Origin: Pseudomonas bharatica CSV86
GTDB lineage: Bacteria; Pseudomonadota; Gammaproteobacteria; Pseudomonadales; Pseudomonadaceae
Length of the DNA: 34,345 nt
Assembly (NCBI RefSeq): GCF_000319305.2
Contig: NZ_AMWJ02000009.1
Span: 1 to 34,345, forward strand
Reading direction: 5' to 3'
Shown: positions 7,722-17,093 of the stretch, piece after piece
Layout of the letters: each line of letters opens with the position of its first letter
Numbering within the stretch: position 1 is the first letter of the stretch
Notes under the pieces: generated by a model
Told to the model about the DNA's origin: nothing
The model's input: the letters and a program-made list of their open reading frames with translations, nothing else
Databases searched by the model: none
Translations under genes and position numbers: made by a program

Positions 7722-7755
7722 GTGCGATTATCGAACTGTTGTGCGATCTGCGCGC
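7722..7755 (-). promoter_or_regulatory. PcaR operator/promoter of pcaIJ
   Basis: On the minus strand 7736-7722 reads GTTCGATAATCGCAC, which from memory is the 15-base PcaR recognition sequence described for the P. putida pcaIJ promoter, covering the -10 region (GATAAT inside it). Nineteen bases upstream a partial copy ending ATCGCAC (7755-7741) lies at the -35 position. PcaR is known to bind both -35 and -10 elements and to respond to beta-ketoadipate. The start codon of pcaI is 150 bases downstream. The rest of the 7573-7880 intergenic region shows no gene and must also hold the divergent promoter of the dehalogenase operon. Confidence 0.7.
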
Positions 7756-7880
7756 AGTGCCGTCTATATGTTCAAATTCACGATCCGTGTTCCATACCTC
7801 TCCATTTCACCCGTTGAACCCGTTCCTGCCGCAGCTATCCTCGACACCAGCCTGAAAGAACAAGAAATGGAGTACCGCCG

Positions 7881-8767
7881 ATGTTCCCTGACTTCCATAA
7901 ATCCACCTGCATCATCGACGGTGTCGAGATTGCCTACCGCAAGGGCGGCGCGGCCCGGCGCTGCTCCTGCTGCACGGGCATCCGCAGACCCATGTGATCT
8001 GGCACAAGGTCGCCGCTTCCTGGCCGAGCATTTCACCGTGATCGCCGCCGACCTGCGCGGCTACGGCGACTCCGCCAAGCCGAGGCCGACCCCGCCACGA
8101 GTGCTATTCCAAGCGCACCATGGCCAACGACATGGTCGGCCTGATGCGCGAACTGGGCTTCGACACCTTCGCCCTGATGGCCCACGACCGTGGTGCCCGC
8201 GTCGCTCACCGCCTGGCCTGGACCATCCGCAGCGCCTGAGCCGCCTGGTGCTGCTGGATATCGCCCCGACCCTGGCCATGTACCGGCAGACCAACGAAGC
8301 CTTCGCCCGTGCCTACTGGCACTGGTTCTTCCTGATCCGCCCGGCGCCGCTGCCGGAACCCTGATCGAAGCCGACCCCGAAGGCTATCTGCGCAGCGTCA
8401 TGGGCGGGCGCAGCGCCGGCCTTGCACCCTTCACCGACGAGGCCTTCGCCGAATACCTGCGCTGCCTGTCCCTGCCGGCGCCGCCCGCGGGGTATGCGAG
8501 GACTACCGCGCCGCCGCCGGCATCGACCTGGAACACGACCAGGCCGACATCGATGCCGGCAACAAGCTCCAGCTTCCATTGCTGGTGATGTGGGGCCGTG
8601 ATGGCGTGATCGGCAAGTGTTTCTCGCCGCTGCTGGAGTGGCGCGCCATCGCCACGGACGTGCGCGGCGGCGAACTGCCGTGTGGCCATTACATCGCCGA
8701 AGAAGCCCCGGAAGCCCTGCTGGAACACGCGCTGCCGTTCCTCCGTGATGGACATGACCATGACTAG
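7881..8767 (+). CDS. Haloacetate dehalogenase-type alpha/beta hydrolase (frameshifted)
   Basis: Reconstructed across several one-base deletions (near 7955, 8095, 8223, 8362, 8492), the protein of about 295 residues reads MFPDFHKSTCIIDGVEIAYR, LLHGHPQTHVIWHKVA, FTVIAADLRGYGDS, FALMAHDRGARVAHRLAW, YWHWFFLI and CEDYRAAAGIDLEHD, with GHYIAEEAPEAL near the end. The HDRGAR motif gives the nucleophilic Asp and the two Arg that hold the carboxylate in fluoroacetate dehalogenases. WHW and DYR supply the His, Trp and Tyr of the halide site, and GHY the catalytic His. Hence a haloacid or fluoroacetate-type dehalogenase is likely; related hydrolases with other substrates cannot be excluded. It is the first gene of a three-gene operon with leuC- and leuD-like genes. 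Confidence 0.75.
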
Positions 8768-10169
8768 CCCAAGAACGCTGTACCGGAAACACATCGACGC
8801 CCATACCGTGTGCGAGCTGGACGACCAGGGCCATGTGCTGCTGTACATCGACCGCCAGGTCGCCAACGAGTACACCAGCCCCAGGCCTTCAGCGGTTTGC
8901 GCGAGGCGGGGCGCACGGTCTGGCGGCCGCGGCGACCCTGTGCGTGGTGGACCACGTCAATCCCACCACACCCGAACGGGTGCCGAAATGGCGGACCCGG
9001 GCGGTGCGCGCCAGGTCAGCTACTTCGAGGAAAACTGCCGCGACTTCGCATCGAGCTGTTCGGCGTGCTCGACAAGCGCCAGGGCATCGAGCACGTGGTA
9101 GCGCCGGAACAAGGCTTCATCCTGCCGGGCATGGTGGTGGCGGCGGGCGACAGCCACACCACCACCTACGGTGCCCTCGGCGCATTCGGTTTCGGCATCG
9201 GCACTCTGAGATCGAGCACCTGCTCGCTACCCAGACCCTGGTGTACAAGCGCCTCAAGACCCTGCGCGTGACCGTCGAGGGCGAGCCGGGCCCGGGGCTG
9301 GTGGCCAAGGACATCATCATGGAACTGATCCGCCGCATCGGCGCCTCCGGTGCCACCGGCTACGCCATCGAATTCGCCGGCCCGACCATCGACGCCTCAG
9401 CGTCGAAGGGCGCATGACCTGTGCAACATGGCGGTGGAAGCTGGTGCGGGGTGCCTTCATGGCCCCGGACGACAAGGTCTTCGACTACCTCAAGGACAAG
9501 CCGCGGGCGCCCCGTGGCGCCGTGTGGGAGCAAGCCGTGGCGCGCTGGCGCGAGCTGTCCAGCGACCCGGGCGCGCAGTTCGATCGTGAGGTCACGCTGC
9601 AGGTCGGCGCACTGGAGCCCCATGGTCACCTGGGCACCAGCCCCGACCAGGCCGCCGCCATCGGCGCCTGCGTGCCCGATCCACAGGCCGAGCCGGACCT
9701 GATCCTGCGCCAGGACCTGCAACGTGCCCTGCGCTACATGGGCTGCAACCCGGCATGGCGCTCAGTGGCATCCCATCAGCCATGCCTTCATCGGTTCCTG
9801 CACCAATGCCCGCATCGAAGACTTGCGCGATGCCGCCCGCGTGGTTCGGGGACGCAAGGTCGCCGAAGGGGTGCGGGCGATGATTGTCCCGGGCTCCACC
9901 CAGGTGCGCGACCAGGCCGAAGCCGAGGGGCTGGCGCAGCTCTTTCGCGAAGCCGGCTTCGAATGGCGGCAGTCGGGGTGTTCCATGTGCCTGGCGATGA
10001 ACGACGACGTGCTCAGTCCCGGTGACCGCTGTGCGTCCAGTACCAACCGCAATTTCGAAGGCCGCCAGGGGGCTGGCGCGCGTACCCATCTGATGAGCCG
10101 GCGATGGTCGCCGCGGCAGCGGTAAGCGGCCATCTTGTCGATGTGCGTTCGCTGCAAGGGGAGGTGTGA
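8760..10169 (+). CDS. LeuC-type hydro-lyase large subunit (3-isopropylmalate dehydratase paralogue, frameshifted)
   Basis: This is an aconitase-superfamily large subunit of about 470 residues. It reads TLYRKHIDAHTVCELDD, VLLYIDRQVANEYTSPQ, VVAAGDSHTTTYGALGAFGF, HAFIGSCTNARIEDLRDAAR, PGSTQVRDQAEAEGL and SGCSMCLAMNDDVLSPGDRC. The [4Fe-4S] cysteines are visible in SCTN and GCSMC. Breaks occur near 8880, 8995, 9050, 9210, 9400, 9445, 9620, 9755 and 10100. ATG codons at 8748, 8754 and 8760 are all in frame; the last gives MTSPRTLYRKH and overlaps the dehalogenase stop. Co-location with a dehalogenase rather than leucine genes suggests a catabolic substrate such as a 2-hydroxy diacid or maleate; that is inference. 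Confidence 0.8.
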
Positions 10170-10170
10170 G

Positions 10171-10771
10171 ATGCAACGTTCGTTCATGTACAAGGCGTGG
10201 CCGCGCCATTGCTGGCGGCCAATGTCGATACCGACGTGATCATGCCCAAGCAGTTCCTCAAGGTATCGACCGTGCCGGGCTGGATCGCGGGGTGTTCTTC
10301 GACCTGCGCTTTCTTGCGGATGGCTCGCCCGATCCGGCGTTCGTGCTGAACCAGGCACCCTGGCAAGGGGCGGCCTTCCTCGTGGTCGGCCCAACTTCGG
10401 TTGTGGCTCGAGCCGCGAGCATGCGGTGTGGGGCTGAAGCAACTGGGCATACGGGCGTTGATCGGGACCAGCTTCGCCGGGATCTTCAACGACAACTGCC
10501 AGCGCAACGGGGTGTTGACCATTCAACTGAAGCCGGACGAACTCAAGCGTCTGGGCGAGCGGGTCAGCCAGCCTGAAACAACGGCATCGAGATCGACCTG
10601 CCGGGCAGCGGATTGTGTTGGGAGAGGGGAGAGCATTGCCTTCCAGATCGATGCGCTGCGCAAGCAAGCCTTGTTGTCGGGCTGGATGCGGATCGGCAGC
10701 ACCTTGCAGCGCAGCGCGCAGATCCGGGCGTTCGAGGCGCGCATCTGGCCGGGAATCCCTGGCTGGCTTGA
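10171..10771 (+). CDS. LeuD-type hydro-lyase small subunit (frameshifted)
   Basis: This is the swivel-domain partner of the preceding LeuC-type protein. It begins one base after that gene's stop, behind GAGG. It reads MQRSFMYKAWPRPLLAANVD with TDVIMPKQFLK, then DPAFVLNQAPWQGAAFLVVG, then after frame repair NFGCGSSREHAVWGLKQLGI, the family's signature for substrate carboxylate binding. It continues IGTSFAGIFNDNCQRNGVLT and ends near WPGNPWLA at 10769-10771. The length is about 200 residues as in LeuD. Single-base losses lie near 10208, 10260, 10395, 10575 and 10755. REP elements follow directly. Confidence 0.8.
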
Positions 10772-10798
10772 GCCTTCTGGTGGCCTTGAAGGCCCAAT

Positions 10799-10932
10799 CG
10801 CTGGCAAGCCAGCTCCACAGGGTTCGCGTGCACCTTGAGCCTTTTGGTGCTCTTTAAGGCTCTATCGCTGGTAAGCCAGCTCACACAGGTCCGGCGGTGC
10901 ACGCGGTCACTGTGGGAGCTGGCTTGCCAGCG
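10799..10932. repeat. Cluster of three REP arms
   Basis: Arms at 10799-10820 (CGCTGGCAAGCCAGCT then CCACAG, one C short), 10866-10888 (with GGTAAGCC and CACACAG variants) and 10910-10932 (opposite orientation, canonical) surround short spacers rich in GCCTT/AAGGC. The second and third arms are inverted and can pair. They occupy the space between the convergent leuD-like gene and the lysR gene, where they could end or stabilise transcripts from both sides. Confidence 0.85.
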
Positions 10933-10967
10933 ATGAGGCCCGGAAGAGCACTACACAGCCAGATGCT

Positions 10968-11858
10968 TCAACGCGCTTCCAGAAAACTCACGCACACCCG
11001 CAACTTCGCCGAATCAGCCAGGCGCGTCGGATACACCGCCCAGATATCCGCGCCCTGGCTGTACTCGTGCAACACCTGCACCAGCCGTCCCTGGAACACC
11101 AGCGGTTGCACATCCCACCACGAACGCAGCAACAAGCCGCGATGGCCAGCGCCCATTGCAGGACGATCTCGCCACTGTTGGACGATAGCGTGCCGTTGAC
11201 CTGCACCGTATGTCCCTGCCGGCAGACTCCAGCCGCCACAAGCCCGAACGGGCTGTTGCGTTCCTTGAGCACCAGGCAGTCGTGCTGGCCCAGGTCGTCC
11301 AGGGTCATCGGTGTCCCGCAGCGCTCCAGGTATTCAGGCGTGGCACAGATCACCCGCCGGTTGCTCGCCAGGCGGCGGCTCATGTGTTGTCCCGGCAGGT
11401 CATTGCCCACGCGGATTTCCAGGTCGAAGCCCTCGGCGACAATATCCACCACCCGGTCGAACACCTCCAGGCGCACCTCCAGGTCCGGATAGGTCGCGGC
11501 CAGTTCGGCGATGGCCGGAGCACATGGTTGCGCCCGAAGCCGAAGCTGCTGCACAGGTGCAACAGGCCGCGCGGAGCCTTGCGCACCTGACTCAGGTCGC
11601 ACATGAAGTCGTCGAACTGGTCGAGTATCCGCTCGGCCCAATGCTGCGTGCGCAGGCCCGCGTCGGTCAGTGCGATGTGCCGCGCCGAACGGTGCAGCAG
11701 GCGGGTACCCAGGGTGCTTTCGAGGATCTTGATGCGCTTGCTGACATACGCCGGCGACTGGTCGAGTTCCAGCGCCGCGCTGGCGAAGCTGCCTTGCGGA
11801 TGACGTCAGGAACACCCGCAGGTCGGTGCCAGGGGGGCGGCTTCGGGAGGCTGGTCAT
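10968..11858 (-). CDS. LysR family transcriptional regulator (frameshifted)
   Basis: After frame repair the N-terminus reads MTSLPK, DLRVFLT, RKGSFASAALELDQSPAYVS and KRIKILESTLGTRLLHRSAR, the winged helix-turn-helix of LysR regulators. The effector domain follows as LRVCVSFLEAR at the end, VAEGFDLEIRVGNDLPGQHM, LASNRRVICATPEYLERCGT and DLGQHDCLVLKERNSPFGLW. The span gives about 296 residues, normal for the family. Breaks lie near 11835, 11805, 11525, 11225 and 11150. It converges on the dehalogenase-leuCD operon and diverges from the sensor kinase gene. Its target is unknown; the neighbouring hydro-lyase operon is the simplest guess. Confidence 0.85.
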
Positions 11859-12024
11859 GGAGGCTGGGTCGGCGGCGGAAGGTGGCGCAATTCTAGCCCC
11901 TTTTGGTCCGTCCGCTGTTCATGGCCGGATGGTGGGGCATGCTGAAGATAGTCGGCAGCACCAGGCATAAGCGCGTATAAACTATTAACAATCATCTCTT
12001 CTGCATGCTCATCAGGCCCCGTCC

Positions 12025-13447
12025 ATGACCCAGACCAAGTCGTTCAACCTTCGGAGTCGCCCGCGGCTTGTGCCTTTACCGTGCTCGACGAACTGGGTGA
12101 CCTGGAGCTGGTGCACCGCATCAGCACCATGCTGATCGGCGAACAGGATCTCGCCGCCCTGTACGGCAAGATCGTCGACGCGGCAGTGGCCATCTGTGGG
12201 TCGCAGTTCGGCACCATGCAGGTGTTGTCCGCCGGTAGCGACAGCGAGGGCAGCGCCATCGGCCTGCAGTTGCTGTGCGCGCGGCATTTGCCTGAGGATG
12301 CGGTGCGGTTCTGGCAGTGGGTCAGTCCCAGGCCCTGAGCAGTTGTGCCCTGGCGCTGCGTTGCGGCCAGCGCGCGATCATCGCCGATTATGAGCAATGG
12401 CCGGACATCGCCGGTACCGAGGAATTGGAAGCGTTTCGCCGCACCGGTATCCGCGCCGCGCAAACCACCCCGCTGGTCTCGCGCAAAGGCGCGCTGCTGG
12501 GCATGATCTCCACCCATTGGGGCCAGCCCCACCATCCTTCCGAGCGCGATCTGCGACTGCTGGATATCCTCGCCCGCCAGGCTGCCGACCTGCTCGAACG
12601 GACGCACTCGGAAGAAGCCCTGCGCCTGCTCAACGACACCCTCGAACAACGGGTCGAGGAGCGTACCCAGGCGCTCATGGCCGCGGAGGCGAGTCTGCGC
12701 CAGTCGCAGAAAATGGAGGCGGTCGGGCAGTTGACGGGCGGGATCGCCCACGACTTCAACAACTTGCTGGCTGGCATCTCGGGTGCCCTGGAACTGCTCG
12801 AAGGGCGCATGCTCCAGGGCCGATTCAGCGACCTCGGCAAGTACCTGATCGCCGCCCAGGATGGGGTCAGCCGGGCCGCGGCGCTGACCAGCCGGCTCCT
12901 GGCATTTTCCCGTCGGCAGCCGTGGAGCCCGGGCGACTGATGTCAATGCGCTGATCAGCGGCATGCTCGAATTGATACAACGCTCCGTCGGCCCCGCCGT
13001 CGCCCTCGAAACCCTCGGCGCGCCCGACCTCTGGCCCGCCTTCGTCGATGCCAGCCAGTTGGAAAACGCGCTGCTCAACCTGTGCATCAATGCCCGTGAC
13101 GCCATGCCCGCAGGCGGGCGGATCCAGGTCAGCACCAGCAACCTGTACCTCGACGACGACCAGGCGCTGGCGCTCGAACTGCCAGTAGGCGGTTACCTGT
13201 GCCTGGCCGTGTCCGACACCGGCAGCGGAATGCCCGAGCACGTCCTTGCCCGGCCTTCGAGCCATTCTTCACCACCAAGCCGCCGGCAGGGTACGGGGCT
13301 GGGCCTGTCGATGATCTACGGCTTCGCCCGGCAATCTGGCGGCCAGGCGCACATTGCCTCGCAGGTGGGCGCGGGCACCACGGTGTCCCTCTATCTTCCG
13401 CGGCAGAACCGATCACTTCGCCAACCACTCTACCAGCGCCTGGTTGA
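12025..13447 (+). CDS. GAF-domain sensor histidine kinase (frameshifted, C-terminal end uncertain)
   Basis: After a short N-terminus (MTQTKSFN) and a frame break near 12048, the sequence FTVLDELGDLELVHRISTML begins a GAF domain that runs to DLRLLDILARQAADLLERTH. A coiled coil (LNDTLEQRVEERTQALMAAE) and the phosphoacceptor box KMEAVGQLTGGIAHDFNNLL follow. The ATPase domain shows the N box ALLNLCINARDAM, the G1 box DTGSGMP, an FEPFFTTK F box and G2 GTGLGLSMIYGFARQSGG. Breaks lie near 12327, 12925 and 13250-13290. It is soluble, with no membrane segments. Past VSLYLPR the frame is ambiguous: it stops at 13447 in one frame or runs to 13796 antisense to the next gene. No receiver domain is visible. 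Confidence 0.75.
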
Positions 13448-14415
13448 ATTTGGCCGGCTCCTCCATCTGCGGAGCATGTCCCAACTTCGCAAACTCGATC
13501 AGCTCCGCCCCAGGTATCGCCTTCTGCGTAGCTTTCCCCAGCTCGGGGTATTTACCGATCCTGGCCTTGACCTCGGGCGGCGCGATATCGCTACCAATGG
13601 CCGTGGTATCGGTCTGCCCGATCATCAGCAGGGTAGGTACCCGCAGTTTCGGAAACTCATACACCACCGGCTGGGTGAAGATCATGTCGTAGACCAGAGC
13701 CGAGTTCCACGCCACTGCCTGACGGCCAGGCCGGCATTGAGCCCTGCCAGCATATCCACCCATTTGTCGTACTCGGGCTTCCAGCGGCCATCGTAATAGG
13801 TCTTCTGTTCGTAGGCCTTGATGCCTTCCGCCGTCACTTTCAGCTCCCGCTCGAACCATTGATCGACCGTCCGGTACGGTACGCCCATGGCCTTCCAGTC
13901 TTCGAGGCCGATCGGATTGACCATCACCAGCCGGCAGTTTCGGAGGGATACATCAGGGCGTAGCGGGTTGCCAGCATGCCACCGTGGAGTGGCCGATGAT
14001 GCTGGCCTTGTCGATACCCAGATGCTTCAGCAGTTCATGGGTGTTGTGGGCCAGTTGCTGGAAGCTGTACTGATAGTTGTCGGGTTTGCTCGATGTGCAG
14101 AAGCCGATCTGGTCGGGCGCGATCACCCGGTAGCCGGCCTGGCTAAGCCCCTTGATCGTGTCTTCCCAGGTGGCCGCGCAGAAGTTCTTGCCGTGCAGCA
14201 GTACGACCGTGCCCAAGGTTGGTCCGGGCTTTTGCGCCGGCACGTCCAGGTAGCCCATCTGCAGGGCCTTGCCCTGGGAGGTGAAGTTCAGGTGCTGCAA
14301 CGGATAGGGGTAGGCAAAGCCCTCCAGTTGCGGCCGTAGACGTTGGCTGCGGTGGCGTATGGCAGGCCGGAGCCCAGTAAACCCGCAAGGAGTGCGGCTT
14401 GTAGGGTGCTTTTCA
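13413..14415 (-). CDS. Exported alpha/beta hydrolase (frameshifted)
   Basis: The start at 14415 (MKSTLQAALLAGLLGSGLPY, then ATAANVYG) gives a clear signal peptide with a cleavage site near ATA, so the enzyme is exported. The fold reads GTVVLLHGKNFCAATWEDTI with the oxyanion-hole HGK, then GYRVIAPDQIGFCTSSKP. The nucleophile elbow GHSTGG (after restoring one lost G near 13980) is followed by LVMVNPIGLEDWK, then LLMIGQTDTTAIGSDIA with the acid residue, and KLGHAPQMEEPAKFNQALVE with the catalytic His. It has about 334 residues. Further breaks lie near 14333, 13935 and 13725. It lies 51 bases after catR on the same strand and may be co-transcribed. The substrate is unknown; an ester of an aromatic or lactone is a guess from context. 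Confidence 0.8.
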
Positions 14416-14466
14416 TAAGGCGTGCTTCCTGTTTTCCAAGGTTGGCCACCACTGGCATTGCCTGGA

Positions 14467-15375
14467 TTAACCCGGCGTTAACGACTCTCGGGAAGAGGGA
14501 TCCTGTGCCGCGAGCAACCCCTCGATCAGTTCCAGGCAACGCTGCAGCTCCGGCCCGGCGTCATCCTTGCGCCGGCTGAGGATGATCGGGCTCACTGCAT
14601 CCCGGTCACTCACCCCGGTGTATTCCAGGTCCGCCCGATGCTGCTGGCGCACCGAGGCGGGGGCGAGGGTAACCCCAAGGCCGGCCGCCACCAGGCCCAG
14701 CGCGGTCTGCAATTCATTGCTCCACTGCCCGACCTTCACGCTCAGGCCATGGTGGGCGAACAGCGCCAGCACGTGGTCGGCATAGCTGGGCCGGGGCGTG
14801 GCGGGGTAGAGCACGAAGGGCTCGCCGGCCAGTTGCGCCAGGCTCGGCGTGGTGCCGCACAGCGCATGCCCGCGCGGCAATACCGCACCACCAGCGGATC
14901 CTCGTACAGCACCGCTGCTCGATGGCCGGGTCGTCGATGCGGATCCGCCCGAAACCGATATCGATGCGCCCGGCCTGAGCGCTTCGACCTGCTGCACCGT
15001 GGTCATTTCCACCAGGTCTAGTTGCAGCTCGGCGTCGCGGCGCAGTTCGCGGGTCAGTTCCGCAGCAGGCCATACAGGGTCGAGGGGGAAGCCGATGCCC
15101 AGCCACTGCCGCTGGCCCTGGCCGATGCGCCGGGTGGTAGCGGCGATCTGTTCGAGCTGCTGGAGCAGGGTGCCGGTCTGTTCATGGAAGTAGCGTCCGG
15201 CCTCGGTCAGGCGCAGCGGCCGGCCGCGCTCCACCAGCAGGGTGCCGAGCTCTTCTTCCAGTTGGCCAATCTGCCGGCTCAGCGGCGGCTGGGCCATGTG
15301 CAGGCGTTCGGCGGCGCGGGTGAAGTTCAGGGTTTCGGCGAGCGCCTTGAAGTAACGCAGGTGGCGAAGCTCCAT
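14467..15375 (-). CDS. catR: CatR, LysR-type activator of the catBC operon (frameshifted)
   Basis: CatR senses cis,cis-muconate and activates catBC transcription. The N-terminus MELRHLRYFKALAETLNFTR, then AERLHMAQPPLSRQIGQLEE, carries the helix-turn-helix (about residues 18-37) and closely resembles P. putida CatR. The effector domain reads RRIGQGQRQWLGIGF, EMTTVQQVEALR, then in another frame GRIDIGFGRIRIDDPAIEQR, then AQLAGEPFVLYPATPRPSYA, DHVLALFAHHGLSVKVGQWS and AVSPIILSRRKDDAGPELQR. Breaks are near 15060, 14970, 14905 and 14885. It is transcribed divergently from catB, the standard arrangement, with a dyad operator between them. Confidence 0.9.
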   Translation of the reverse strand: MELRHLRYFKALAETLNFTRAAERLHMAQPPLSRQIGQLEEELGTLLVERGRPLRLTEAGRYFHEQTGTLLQQLEQIAATTRRIGQGQRQWLGIGFPLDPVWPAAELTRELRRDAELQLDLVEMTTVQQVEALRPGASISVSGGSASTTRPSSSGAVRGSAGGAVLPRGHALCGTTPSLAQLAGEPFVLYPATPRPSYADHVLALFAHHGLSVKVGQWSNELQTALGLVAAGLGVTLAPASVRQQHRADLEYTGVSDRDAVSPIILSRRKDDAGPELQRCLELIEGLLAAQDPSSRESLTPG

Positions 15376-15413
15376 CAGACTTCCTGGGTATGGTGGCAGA
15401 GGTAATCGATATT

Positions 15414-15440
15414 GGATTGCCAGCCGCCAACAGGCAATCC
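15414..15440. promoter_or_regulatory. CatR operator in the catR-catB intergenic region
   Basis: GGATTGCC (15414-15421) and GGCAATCC (15433-15440) are exact inverted repeats separated by 11 bases, the T-N11-A-like layout of LysR-type operators. The site is 62 bases before the catB start and 39 bases before the divergent catR start. From memory the published P. putida CatR repression binding site has the same ATTG..GCCAGCCGCCAAC core. The same dyad would let CatR both autoregulate and activate catBC. Confidence 0.7.
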
Positions 15441-15502
15441 TTTGCCCGTCCACTGAACAACCACGGCGGCGCAGGGCGTCGCCGGCACAAGGTGCCCGGC
15501 AA

Positions 15503-16620
15503 ATGAGCAATGCAGTGATCGAACAGGTCCAGGCGGTGATCGTCGACCTCCCACCATCCGCCCGCACAGCTGGCGATGCATACCATGCAGCAGCAGACCC
15601 TGGTGATCCTGCGCCTGAGGTGCAGCGACGGCGTCGAAGGCATCGGCGAAGCCACCACCATCGGCGGCCTGTCCTACGGCTATGAAAGCCCCGAGAGCAT
15701 CAAGGCCAATATCGATGCACACCTGGCCCCGGCCCTGTCGGCATGGCCGCGGACAATATCAACGCCGCCATGCTCAAGCTGGACAAGATCGCCAAGGGCA
15801 ACACCTTCGCCAAGTCCGGCCTTGAAAGCGCCTTGCTCGATGCCCAGGGCAAGCGCCTTGGCCTGCCGGTCAGCGAACTGCTGGGCGGGCGCGTGCGCGA
15901 CAGCCTGGAAGTGGCCTGGACCCTGGCCAGCGGCGACACCGCCCGGGATATCGCCGAAGCCGAGCAGATGCTGGAACTGCGCCGCCACGCATCTTCAAGC
16001 TGAAGATCGGCGCCAACCCGCTGGAGCAGGACCTCAAGCACGTGGTGGCGATCAAGAAGGCCCTGGGCGACTACGCCAGCGTGCGCGTCGACGTCAACCA
16101 GTACTGGGACGAGTCCCAGGCCATCCGTGGCTGCCAGGTGCTGGGCGACAACGGGATCGATTTGATCGAACAGCCGATTTCCCGGGTCAATCGCTCCGGC
16201 CAGATGCGCCTGAACCAGCGCAGCCCAGCGCCGATCATGGCCGACGAATCCATCGAAAGCGTCGAGGACGCCTTCAGCCTGGCCGCCGACGGCGCCGCCA
16301 GCATCTTCGCCCTGAAGATCGCCAAGAACGGCGGCCCCCGTGCCGTGCTGCGCACCGCGCAGATCGCCGAGGCGGCGGGGATCGCCCTGTATGGCGGGAC
16401 CATGCTCGAAGGCTCGGTCGGCACCCTGGCCTCGGCCCACGCCTTCCTCACCTTGCGCCAGCTGACCTGGGGCACCGAACTGTTCGGCCCGTTGCTGCTG
16501 ACCGAGGAAATCGTTCGTGAAGCGCCGGTCTACCGCGATTTCCAGCTGCATGTGCCGCGTACCCCCGGCCTCGGCCTGACCCTGGACGAGGCGCAACTGT
16601 CGCGCTTCGCCCGCCGCTAA
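15503..16620 (+). CDS. catB: Muconate cycloisomerase CatB (four one-base deletions)
   Basis: CatB converts cis,cis-muconate to muconolactone; it is an enolase-superfamily, Mn2+-dependent cytosolic enzyme. The protein reads MSNAVIEQVQAVIVDLP, QQTLVILRLRCSDGVEGIGE, TTIGGLSYGYESPESIKANI and AKSGLESALLDAQGKRLGLP. The catalytic KLK motif (IFKLKIG) follows, then metal ligands in VRVDVNQYWDE, LIEQPI and MADESIES, the second catalytic Lys in FALKIAKNGG, and EGSVGTLASAHAFL. The 1118-base span is exactly four bases short of 373 codons plus stop. The losses map to CCC near 15551, AA near 15573, GG near 15736 and CC near 15989. This is a clear case of run-length sequencing-type errors in an otherwise intact gene. 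Confidence 0.95.
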
Positions 16621-16633
16621 GAAGGACAAGACC

Positions 16634-16924
16634 ATGCTGTTCCACGTAAAGATGACGGTAAAGCTGCCCGTCGATATGGACCCGGCCCGGGCCGCGAAGC
16701 TCAAGGCCGACGAGAAGGCCCTGGCGCAGAGCCTCCAGCGCGAGGGCACCTGGCGCCACCTGTGGCGCATCGCCGGGCACTACGCCAACTACAGCGTATT
16801 CGATCTGCCTAGCGTCGAGGCCCTGCACGATACCCTGATGCAGTTGCCGCTGTTTCCCTACATGGATATCGAGATCGACGGCCTGTGCCGACACCCCTCG
16901 TCGATCCACGAGGACGATCGTTGA
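16634..16924 (+). CDS. catC: Muconolactone delta-isomerase CatC
   Basis: CatC turns muconolactone into beta-ketoadipate enol-lactone. The ORF is intact and 96 residues long, the family's usual length: MLFHVKMTVKLPVDMDPARA begins it, WRHLWRIAGHYANYSVFDLP is in the middle, and FPYMDIEIDGLCRHPSSIHE is near the end. The ferredoxin-like fold assembles into decamers in known examples. GAAGGA lies eight bases upstream of the ATG. It starts 13 bases after catB. No catA follows; instead a 169-base gap leads to benR. That gap (16925-17093) contains no gene I can support and probably holds the end of the catBC transcript and the benR promoter. Confidence 0.96.
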   Translation: MLFHVKMTVKLPVDMDPARAAKLKADEKALAQSLQREGTWRHLWRIAGHYANYSVFDLPSVEALHDTLMQLPLFPYMDIEIDGLCRHPSSIHEDDR

Positions 16925-17093
16925 GAACATGAGGCCCGGCGAGGGCGGCACCCGCATAGTTGCCGAGCACTGTCTGTCGCCGGTGAATTGTGCCAGTCCT
17001 CGCCTTTGCGTACTGTGATGCCGGAGGGCGCCCCGCAGCGTTGCAGCCGGAGGAGCGCCACGACAATAAATACAAGAACCGAGTGCCTTGCCG

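Noticed and set aside
7741..7755. Independent full PcaR site
   Set aside because: Only the ATCGCAC half matches, so it is reported as the partial -35 half of one operator rather than a separate site.
10799..10932. Possible CRISPR array from repeated similar units
   Set aside because: The units are inverted, unequally spaced and are REP arms; there are no regular spacers.
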